DNA of 7,474 nt from JBGSWL01 sp041752455 (lineage in GTDB: Bacteria > Pseudomonadota > Alphaproteobacteria > Rhizobiales > Rhizobiaceae). How positions within the stretch are numbered: the first letter of the stretch is position 1; every line of letters starts with the position of its first letter. Location: assembly GCA_041752455.1 (NCBI GenBank), contig JBGSWL010000044.1:1-7474 (forward strand), written 5' to 3'. The position numbers and the translations under genes are program-made. Below, piece by piece: positions 1 to 4,511 of the stretch. The notes under the pieces were generated by a model, which ran no database searches, had not been told where the DNA came from, and was given only the letters and a program-made list of their open reading frames with translations.

Positions 1-141
1 AACTATCCGACGGTACCGGTCGGCATGGAGCGGCTGCGCATCACGCCGACGCCGTTCCACACGACCGCCGACATCGAGCATCTGGCACAGTCACTTTGCG
101 ATCTGTGGTCGCAATGCGCATTGGCAAGAAAAGTGGCGTGA
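1..141 (+). CDS. hemA: 5-aminolevulinate synthase, C-terminal end (partial)
   Basis: Only the last 46 codons are in the window; the frame is open from base 1 and ends at TGA 139-141. The peptide begins NYPTVPVGMERLRITPTPFH and continues with a TADIEHL-type helix. This matches the C-terminal end of pyridoxal-phosphate-dependent 5-aminolevulinate synthase (HemA), where an INYPTV...ERLRITPTP-H segment precedes the last helix. The enzyme condenses glycine with succinyl-CoA to give 5-aminolevulinate, the first committed tetrapyrrole precursor in Alphaproteobacteria (C4 pathway). The active-site lysine and most of the fold lie upstream, outside the window. The gene ends 19 nt before crtA and is probably co-transcribed with it. 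Another alpha-oxoamine synthase is possible in principle, but the LRITPTP motif and the photosynthesis context favour HemA. Confidence 0.85.
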   Translation, partial: NYPTVPVGMERLRITPTPFHTTADIEHLAQSLCDLWSQCALARKVA

Positions 142-160
142 GCCGAAAGGACCAAGCCGC

Positions 161-925
161 ATGGTCGCCGTGACCACGCTGTCATTGTTCCGCTTTGACG
201 GACTTGCCGCACGCGCCTTCGCGTTCGGCCAGATGGGAATGGCACGTGGCGCTTTGGCGCGCGAGTCGGGACTCGGCTTCCACAAGATGCTTGGAAGCGG
301 TGCCGGGGCTGGGTTTTCCACCAAGCCGGACCTTTCCAAATATGGTCTGCTCTGCGTCTGGGAGAGCCTCGATGCGGCCCGCAGGGGCACGAGCCGGGGT
401 ACGGTCCATGCCCGCTGGCGGGGACGTGCAGGGCAACATGCAACGCTGTTTCTTGCCGCCACCCGTTCACGAGGCCACTGGGACGGGCGTGAGCCTTTCG
501 CGATCGATCCGTTGACGCAAGCCGCAGGACCGATCGTTGCGCTGACGCGGGCAACCTTGAAATGGTCGGCGATCATGCCGTTCTGGGCGCTGGTGCCTGC
601 CATTTCCGATGCCGCAGAAGAAGACGAGCACCGCCACTTCATGGCCGGGCTCGGCGAGGTGCCGTGGAAGCACCAGATGACGTTTTCGATCTGGGATGAC
701 GAAGCGGCGATGCGCGACTTCTCACTCAAAAGTCCGACGCATGGCGTTGCCGTGCGCCGCGCCTTCGAGGAAGGGTGGTTTGCGGAATCGCTGTTTGCCC
801 GCTTCAACCTGCTTGCCGTCGAAGGCGCCTGGCCAGGGCTCGAGCGCTTTGCCGTTGAAACCGAGGCGAAATCATCATCGGCAGAACCGGTTCAGCCGGC
901 AGATTTTCACGACCAGGCGGCCTGA
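161..925 (+). CDS. crtA: Spheroidene monooxygenase CrtA
   Basis: The 254-residue product has the features I associate with CrtA. The N-terminal segment VTTLSLFRFDG is followed by a stretch rich in Gly and Ala. A central segment (about residues 125-150) contains LTRATLK and W-x-LVPAIS, and the C-terminal half contains PWKHQMTFSIWDD, followed by SPTHGVAVRRAFEEGWFAESLFARF. CrtA introduces oxygen at C-2 of spheroidene (and hydroxyspheroidene) to form the keto-carotenoid spheroidenone in the presence of oxygen. Carotenoids of this series bind to LH1 and the reaction centre encoded on the opposite strand. The ATG at 161 is preceded by AAAGGA at 146-151 with a 9-nt spacer. The gap to hemA is too short for an obvious separate promoter. 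The stop at 923-925 lies 5 nt before idi, so an operon hemA-crtA-idi is likely. No signal peptide is seen. The last ~20 residues (after about 233) are polar and poorly conserved in character. Confidence 0.9.
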   Translation: MVAVTTLSLFRFDGLAARAFAFGQMGMARGALARESGLGFHKMLGSGAGAGFSTKPDLSKYGLLCVWESLDAARRGTSRGTVHARWRGRAGQHATLFLAATRSRGHWDGREPFAIDPLTQAAGPIVALTRATLKWSAIMPFWALVPAISDAAEEDEHRHFMAGLGEVPWKHQMTFSIWDDEAAMRDFSLKSPTHGVAVRRAFEEGWFAESLFARFNLLAVEGAWPGLERFAVETEAKSSSAEPVQPADFHDQAA

Positions 926-930
926 CAAGG

Positions 931-1497
931 ATGGATAGGTTCATGGACGCATCAGAGGTCAGCCATCCGGCAGACGTTACGGATCCGATGATTCCCGGCA
1001 TTGCCGCAGACGGTTCGCACTTTCCCATCGGCAAGATGCAAGCCCATCGCGAGGCAGTGTTTCACCTTGCGGTTTCCGTTTTTGTCTTCAGCGGTGACCA
1101 CCTGCTGATCCAGCGGCGCGCCTTGGGCAAGTATCATTGCGGCGGTCAATGGGCCAATACATGCTGCACCCATCCCCATTGGGGCGGGGAAGACCAGCGC
1201 AGCGCCGCCGAGCGGCGCCTCCAAGAGGAACTCGGCTTCACGCTGCCGCTCACCGAGCGCCGCGTGGTCGAATATTCGGCCGATGTCGGCAACAGCCTGC
1301 ATGAGCACGAACTGGTGACGATGTTTACCGCGGAAGCCGACCGGAACACGCTGGTCATCGCGCCGAACCCGGATGAAGTTTGCGAAACCGCCTGGGTCAC
1401 CGCCGATGAACTTGCCGCCGACATGGCGCGCCGGCTGGAGGCTTACACGCCCTGGTTCCGGATCTATGCCGAGCGGTTTCCTGACTTCCGGGTCTGA
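931..1497 (+). CDS. idi: Isopentenyl-diphosphate delta-isomerase, type I (Nudix)
   Basis: The 188-residue product is a type-I, metal-dependent IPP isomerase that interconverts isopentenyl and dimethylallyl diphosphate. This supplies starter units for carotenoids and for the (bacterio)chlorophyll phytyl/geranylgeranyl tail. Seen in the sequence: HLAVSVFVF at about 45-53; QRRALGKYH at 61-69; WANTCCTHP at 74-82, with C79 at the place of the catalytic cysteine and H81 as a metal ligand; a Nudix-like helix AAERRLQEELGF at 92-103; and HEHEL at 124-128, with E125 and E127 matching the paired acidic catalytic/metal residues. H39 and H45 match the N-terminal metal-binding histidines. The start is uncertain. 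ATG 931 lies directly after AAGG and has only a weak AGGCGG upstream. A second in-frame ATG at 943 has AAGGA 11 nt upstream and may be the true start, which would shorten the protein by 4 residues. Photosynthesis-cluster idi genes are known from Rhodobacter. The gene converges with pufM. Confidence 0.93.
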   Translation: MDRFMDASEVSHPADVTDPMIPGIAADGSHFPIGKMQAHREAVFHLAVSVFVFSGDHLLIQRRALGKYHCGGQWANTCCTHPHWGGEDQRSAAERRLQEELGFTLPLTERRVVEYSADVGNSLHEHELVTMFTAEADRNTLVIAPNPDEVCETAWVTADELAADMARRLEAYTPWFRIYAERFPDFRV

Positions 1498-1526
1498 ACC
1501 AAACGTCCCAGATTTTGGTTTGTGAG

Positions 1527-1559
1527 CCCGTTTGCGCCAGAAAGGCGCGGCCGGGTTTT
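1527..1559 (+). terminator. Possible terminator of the hemA-crtA-idi operon
   Basis: Thirty bases after the idi stop, CCCG (1527-1530) and GCGCC (1534-1538) can pair with GGCGC (1544-1548) and CGGG (1552-1555). The loop is AGAAA and a 3x3 internal loop separates the two stems. TTTT (1556-1559) follows directly. The shape and position suit a rho-independent terminator, but the T run is short and the stem is interrupted, so this is only moderately supported. A weaker AT-rich stem (AACCAAA 1497-1503 with TTTGGTT 1514-1520) lies just before it. Confidence 0.45.
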
Positions 1560-1570
1560 CCGCTTGGGCA

Positions 1571-1605
1571 AAAAAGAGAACCTCCGTTCGCAAGAACGGA
1601 GGTTC
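1571..1605 (-). terminator. Intrinsic terminator of the puf operon
   Basis: A perfect 12-bp inverted repeat, GAACCTCCGTTC (1578-1589) with GAACGGAGGTTC (1594-1605), is separated by four bases. Read on the minus strand, the direction of puf transcription, the stem is followed by TCTTTTTTG, i.e. a T-rich tract, as expected of a rho-independent terminator. On the plus strand the stem is followed by AAAGTGG, so it should act mainly on the puf transcript. It lies about 135 nt beyond the pufM stop. Confidence 0.75.
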
Positions 1606-1683
1606 AAAGTGGCCGGGTTACGGCGGAGGGTCGGCCCGGCAATGATGGTGATCGCATTCGCTGTTCGATCAGGCCGGCTTTCT

Positions 1684-1717
1684 CTCTGGCGCAACGTTCA
1701 AAGGGGTTGCGCCAGAG
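1684..1717 (-). promoter_or_regulatory. Hairpin just after pufM (mRNA 3'-end stabiliser)
   Basis: CTCTGGCGCAAC (1684-1695) and GTTGCGCCAGAG (1706-1717) form a perfect 12-bp stem with a 10-nt loop, starting 22 nt after the pufM stop in the transcript. On neither strand is it followed by a T run, so it is not a classical terminator. By analogy with other puf operons it may block 3'-to-5' exonucleases and protect the pufLM segment. The inverted repeat is seen directly; the role is inferred. Confidence 0.6.
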
Positions 1718-1739
1718 GTCGCGGTTTCAGGTCGCAGGG

Positions 1740-2723
1740 TCACTGACCCCAGGACGATGTGGTCGAGTCCGGTGTATCAGGCCACCAGCTCGGATCCTCA
1801 GGCACGATGCCGTGCTTGATGCCCCAGACGGTCCAGTCGTCGACAACCGTGCCGGTGAGCAGGATGCCGATACCGCCGGTGATCGTGGTCAGCATGGCAA
1901 ACCACCAGGCCCAACGGTGGATCGATTCCATCGAGGCATTGAAGCCCATCGTCCAGCGCCAGAAGAGGGCGGCACGTTCCGATGCGGTTCCGCGGTCGGT
2001 GATCTGTTCCAGTTCGCGCTCGCCGCCGTAGCGGGTGACCGCCAGAATGGTCGCGCCGTGCATGGCAAACAGCAGGGCAGAACCATAAAGGAAGACGATC
2101 GACAGCATGTGGAACGGGTTCCAGAACAGGCTGCCGCCCCAGACGAGCGAGAAGTTGTTGGTCCAGTCGAGGTGGCTGAAGATGCCGAACGGCACGGCTT
2201 CAGACCAGGAGCCCATCGCGATCGGCCGGATGAAGCCGAGGACGAGATAGAGCCAGATCGCGGCGGCAAACGCTGCCGGGACATGCAGGCCGAGACCGAG
2301 TTCGACGGCGCGGCGATACATCCGGAACCACCACAAAATGATGGAGGCCGTGATGAAGAAGCCGGCCATCAGCCACCAGCCGCCTTCGGCGAGCGGCGGA
2401 ATGACCTTCAGGCCGTGTTCGGCGAGCGGTGGATCAAGGCTGAGCCACGGCATTTCCAGAATGAAGCGCACCGGGTTCCAGTCCACCTGTGCCAGGTAGT
2501 TGAAGCCGATGATGGAAAAGCCGATCGCAAAGGAGATCGCCGATGCCGTGCCGAGGAAGCCGAGATAGATCGGCCCGATCTGGGCATTGCCGATCAGACC
2601 GGCAAGCCATGAGTAGAAGGGTTCCTTCGTGCGTTCCCCGTCGCCGGAGCCGATCGAAATGCCCGCTTCCAAGGGTCCGCGGACCTGAACGGTGGTAAAG
2701 ATGTTCTGATATTCACGCAACAT
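1740..2723 (-). CDS. pufM: Photosynthetic reaction centre M subunit
   Basis: The 327-residue integral membrane protein is the M subunit of the type-II reaction centre, which binds bacteriochlorophyll, bacteriopheophytin, quinone QA and the non-haem iron with PufL. Five membrane helices are recognisable. Key residues match Rhodobacter sphaeroides M: H184 (accessory BChl), H205 (special-pair BChl), Y213 (electron-transfer tyrosine), H222, E237 and H269 (iron ligands) and W255 (QA stacking). The start ATG has AGGAGA (2731-2736) 7 nt upstream; this site overlaps the pufL stop, so the two genes are probably translationally coupled. Two features stand out. The segment between H184 and H205 is one residue longer than in R. 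sphaeroides (WGGSLFWNPFH instead of HGNLFYNPFH). The C-terminus runs about 16 residues past the R. sphaeroides end (PEDPSWWPDTPDSTTSSWGQ), resembling the tail of cytochrome-bearing reaction centres. No pufC or pufX follows. Confidence 0.98.
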   Translation of the reverse strand: MLREYQNIFTTVQVRGPLEAGISIGSGDGERTKEPFYSWLAGLIGNAQIGPIYLGFLGTASAISFAIGFSIIGFNYLAQVDWNPVRFILEMPWLSLDPPLAEHGLKVIPPLAEGGWWLMAGFFITASIILWWFRMYRRAVELGLGLHVPAAFAAAIWLYLVLGFIRPIAMGSWSEAVPFGIFSHLDWTNNFSLVWGGSLFWNPFHMLSIVFLYGSALLFAMHGATILAVTRYGGERELEQITDRGTASERAALFWRWTMGFNASMESIHRWAWWFAMLTTITGGIGILLTGTVVDDWTVWGIKHGIVPEDPSWWPDTPDSTTSSWGQ

Positions 2724-2735
2724 TGTCGTTTCTCC

Positions 2736-3593
2736 TCAGCTCATCATCCACATCTGCGAGAACGTGCGCAGGGGTTCCCACCACTCGATCCACGAGCCGC
2801 CATAAATCGGGCCCGCCGAGATGAAGATGCACACGGCGCTCCAGAAGCCGGCGTTCAAGGCAAGCAGCAGGCCCACGCGGTGGATGCCCAAGGTGCCGAC
2901 CGAGTAGCCGATCGTGTCGCGGAAATAGGTATCTTCGTATTCCGGTGTCTTCACTTCTGCCGGACCCGAGCGCACCGACTTGTGCGTTGACGGATTGGCA
3001 GCCGACAGAACCATGCCGCCATGCAGTGCAAGCGCCAGGCTGGTCGTGAAGAAGAAGGTGATCGCGATCATGTGCGCCGGATTGTAGTGGAAATTGCCGT
3101 ACTGGTAGCCGGTGTTCCACACCCATTGCAGGTGGCTCATGATCCCGTAGGGAAAGCCGTGACCCCAGGCGCCAAGCAGCAGCGGCCTGAAGACGACGAG
3201 CGTCATGTAGGCAAACACTGCCACGCCGAACGCGAAAGGCACATGATAGCCCATCCCGAGTTTGCGGCAGATTTCAACTTCGCGCAGCGCCCAGGAAATG
3301 AAGGCGCCGACAGCACAGATGGTTATGATCTGCCACAGGCCGCCTTCTTTCAGCGGCGCAAGGCCAAGACCATATTCGATGGCTGGCGGATTGATTGAAA
3401 TCAGCCAGAGATTCCAGGTGGGTCCGAGTGCAGCGCCATAGATCATGAGGGCTGTGCCAAGGCCCGCGAAGAACGCGGTCGTGACACCAAAGAAGCCCAC
3501 ATAGAACGGTCCGACCCAGAAATCGAAAAGGTCGCCGCCGATCAATGTGCCGCCGCGAACGCGGTATTTGCGTTCAAAGCTGAGCATAGCCAT
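2736..3593 (-). CDS. pufL: Photosynthetic reaction centre L subunit
   Basis: The 285-residue product is the L subunit, partner of PufM, carrying the active electron-transfer branch and the QB site. The N-terminus LSFERKYRVRGGTLIGG is a family hallmark, and five membrane helices follow. Ligands counted from the first Met: E105 (hydrogen bond to bacteriopheophytin), H154 (accessory BChl), H174 (special pair), H191 and H238 (iron; H191 also QB), and E220, D221 and S231 in the QB proton pathway. The start at 3593 is supported by GGAGGT (3601-3606) with a 7-nt spacer; the second ATG at 3587 is less well placed. Compared with R. sphaeroides L, the cytoplasmic loop between H191 and H238 has about 7 extra residues (around 201-219). 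The C-terminus, IEWWEPLRTFSQMWMMS, lacks the usual EWW-x-WW-x-x-(L/I)P ending. The gene is separated from pufA by 123 nt containing a strong hairpin, and its stop overlaps the pufM ribosome-binding site. Confidence 0.98.
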   Translation of the reverse strand: MAMLSFERKYRVRGGTLIGGDLFDFWVGPFYVGFFGVTTAFFAGLGTALMIYGAALGPTWNLWLISINPPAIEYGLGLAPLKEGGLWQIITICAVGAFISWALREVEICRKLGMGYHVPFAFGVAVFAYMTLVVFRPLLLGAWGHGFPYGIMSHLQWVWNTGYQYGNFHYNPAHMIAITFFFTTSLALALHGGMVLSAANPSTHKSVRSGPAEVKTPEYEDTYFRDTIGYSVGTLGIHRVGLLLALNAGFWSAVCIFISAGPIYGGSWIEWWEPLRTFSQMWMMS

Positions 3594-3657
3594 TGCCGTT
3601 ACCTCCGAAGGCGCTCCCGGACGGCAGCCGGTTCGCCGTTGCGAATGCGGTTTGATC

Positions 3658-3703
3658 GGCGGTGGGCAAGTGCCGGGTCACCCCGGCCAGCCTGCCCACC
3701 GCC
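3658..3703 (-). promoter_or_regulatory. pufA-pufL intercistronic hairpin
   Basis: The pufA-pufL gap (3594-3716) holds a perfect 11-bp stem, GGCGGTGGGCA (3658-3668) with TGCCCACCGCC (3693-3703). Within its loop is a second perfect 6-bp stem, GCCGGG (3672-3677) with CCCGGC (3682-3687), closed by four bases. It begins 13 nt after the pufA stop and has no T run behind it. In Rhodobacter, a hairpin at this place protects the pufBA transcript segment from 3' decay, which keeps LH1 mRNA in excess over pufLM. The structure is seen; the same role here is inferred from position. Confidence 0.78.
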
Positions 3704-3716
3704 ATGGGTGTCGCAA

Positions 3717-3905
3717 TCAGCCGATCACGGCAGGGTTCAGCGAACCCTGGATCGTTGCAGCCCCGGTAGCCGGGTTGCCTTCGAACCAATTGAAGCGATC
3801 TGTCGACAGCAGGACGAAATGAATCATCACTGCGAGTGCGAACAGGAACACGCCCTGGACGACCAGCGTTTTGCGCGGGTCGAAAATCATCCAGATTCTC
3901 CACAT
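3717..3905 (-). CDS. pufA: Light-harvesting complex 1 alpha subunit
   Basis: The 62-residue single-span protein forms the inner wall of the LH1 ring around the reaction centre. The N-terminus MWRIWMIFDPRK is cytoplasmic. The membrane span runs over about residues 14-34, with H29 in the MIHFVLLST motif as the BChl a ligand. W40, eleven residues later in RFNW, matches the tryptophan that hydrogen-bonds the BChl acetyl group in LH1. The C-terminal tail (41-62) is polar. The start has AAGGAGA (3912-3918) 6 nt upstream; this overlaps the TAA stop of pufB, and the genes are 11 nt apart, so coupled translation is likely. A structured 3' intercistronic region follows. Confidence 0.97.
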   Translation of the reverse strand: MWRIWMIFDPRKTLVVQGVFLFALAVMIHFVLLSTDRFNWFEGNPATGAATIQGSLNPAVIG

Positions 3906-3916
3906 GTCGCTTCTCC

Positions 3917-4138
3917 TTACGCGAGTATTGGCAGGATTGCAGAAATCGACTGGGTAACGCCTTCAAGCGAGGCGTAGCCATTCGGGCCGGGAATCCACGG
4001 GCGCCACATCCAGACGAGGAAGTGAGCAACAACGGCGATTGCCGTGAAGATCATCATCCCCTGGAGGTAGAACTTGTGGAACTCTTGAGCTTCGCCTTCC
4101 GACAAGCCGGAAAGCGAAACGGTGTTTTGACTGGACAT
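3917..4138 (-). CDS. pufB: Light-harvesting complex 1 beta subunit
   Basis: The 73-residue LH1 beta polypeptide pairs with PufA and binds BChl a. It shows the beta-subunit signature: GLSEGEAQEFHKFY with H21, then a membrane span, then AHFLVWMWRPW with H39 as the BChl ligand and aromatic W45 and W48 at +6 and +9. After RPWIPGPNGY the protein runs on for about 18 residues (ASLEGVTQSISAILPILA), whereas Rhodospirillum rubrum beta, as I recall it, ends at about this point (PGPNGYS). The tail is hydrophobic or amphipathic. The start at 4138 has an almost perfect AGGAGGT (4143-4149) with a 4-nt spacer, in line with the high synthesis expected for LH1. The 110-nt gap to pufQ contains a hairpin. Confidence 0.97.
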   Translation of the reverse strand: MSSQNTVSLSGLSEGEAQEFHKFYLQGMMIFTAIAVVAHFLVWMWRPWIPGPNGYASLEGVTQSISAILPILA

Positions 4139-4183
4139 AGAGACCTCCTAGTCACGTAAGCCGCTGTACCCCGCGGCCGGTTT

Positions 4184-4212
4184 GCCTTGGCACCCTTGCG
4201 GGGTGCCTTGGC
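4184..4212 (-). promoter_or_regulatory. Hairpin in the pufQ-pufB gap
   Basis: GGCACCC (4189-4195) pairs with GGGTGCC (4201-4207) over a 5-nt loop. Across a TT/TT internal loop, GCC (4184-4186) pairs with GGC (4210-4212). It lies between the pufQ stop (4249) and the pufB ribosome-binding site (4143-4149). No T run follows on the minus strand, so it is more likely an mRNA processing or 5'-end protecting structure for pufBA than a terminator. The role is inferred. Confidence 0.45.
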
Positions 4213-4248
4213 GGGTTCACCGGTTTTGACGCCGGCAAGTGCGCCAGA

Positions 4249-4455
4249 TCACGCGAGATAGGCGTAACCGGCAGCAACGCGGGCCGAAGACAGCGCTGCA
4301 GAAATCAGGGTCTCGCCATGCGAGGCGGCGCCCGAGGCGCGCGCCGCACCACTGACGACGAGGCAAGGCAGGAACATCAGCGCGACCAGCGCGCGGTATT
4401 CGAAACGGTCGCGGGCCCGCGCGCGGCGCATGGGGCTCATTGTGTGGTCAGTCAT
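4249..4455 (-). CDS. pufQ: PufQ-like small membrane protein
   Basis: This 68-residue protein lies exactly where pufQ is found in the superoperon, between bchZ and pufB. It has a basic N-terminus (MRRARARDRFEYR, residues 9-21), a hydrophobic segment at about 22-38 (ALVALMFLPCLVVSGAA) and a small-residue-rich tail ending AAGYAYLA. The R-x-x-EYR-plus-one-membrane-span plan fits PufQ, which in Rhodobacter is needed for normal bacteriochlorophyll production and complex assembly and may act as a pigment or intermediate carrier. Sequence identity to PufQ cannot be judged by eye, so the name rests mainly on position and topology. The start is taken at ATG 4453-4455, with AAGGAGA (4461-4467) 5 nt upstream. 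An in-frame GTG at 4473 would add 6 residues but would place the Shine-Dalgarno inside the gene. The 56-nt gap to bchZ is short, so it is part of the same transcript. Confidence 0.65.
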   Translation of the reverse strand: MTDHTMSPMRRARARDRFEYRALVALMFLPCLVVSGAARASGAASHGETLISAALSSARVAAGYAYLA

Positions 4456-4460
4456 GTCGT

Positions 4461-4467
4461 TCTCCTT
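4461..4467 (-). promoter_or_regulatory. pufQ ribosome-binding site
   Basis: AAGGAGA on the minus strand, 5 nt before the ATG at 4455. It decides the start of pufQ against the upstream GTG at 4473. Confidence 0.75.
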
Positions 4468-4511
4468 CTCCACTTCCGTTCGATCCCTTTTTGCGGGACC
4501 TGTTGCACCGC

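Noticed and set aside
91..807. A 238-codon minus-strand frame opposite crtA
   Set aside because: It has no ribosome-binding site or recognisable family, and the plus strand carries a clear CrtA.
952..1593. A 213-codon minus-strand frame opposite idi
   Set aside because: It would start downstream of the puf terminator and is antisense to an enzyme with all catalytic residues intact.
1464..1694. A 76-codon minus-strand frame after pufM, considered as pufX
   Set aside because: It starts inside the hairpin, overlaps the 3' end of idi, has no membrane span and no PufX-like feature.
1515..2612. A 365-codon open frame on the plus strand opposite pufM
   Set aside because: It is antisense to pufM, with a highly charged, low-complexity product and no ribosome-binding site; it is a shadow frame.
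4456..4473. Upstream GTG start for pufQ
   Set aside because: The Shine-Dalgarno AAGGAGA would lie within the coding region, and the ATG at 4455 is well spaced from it.
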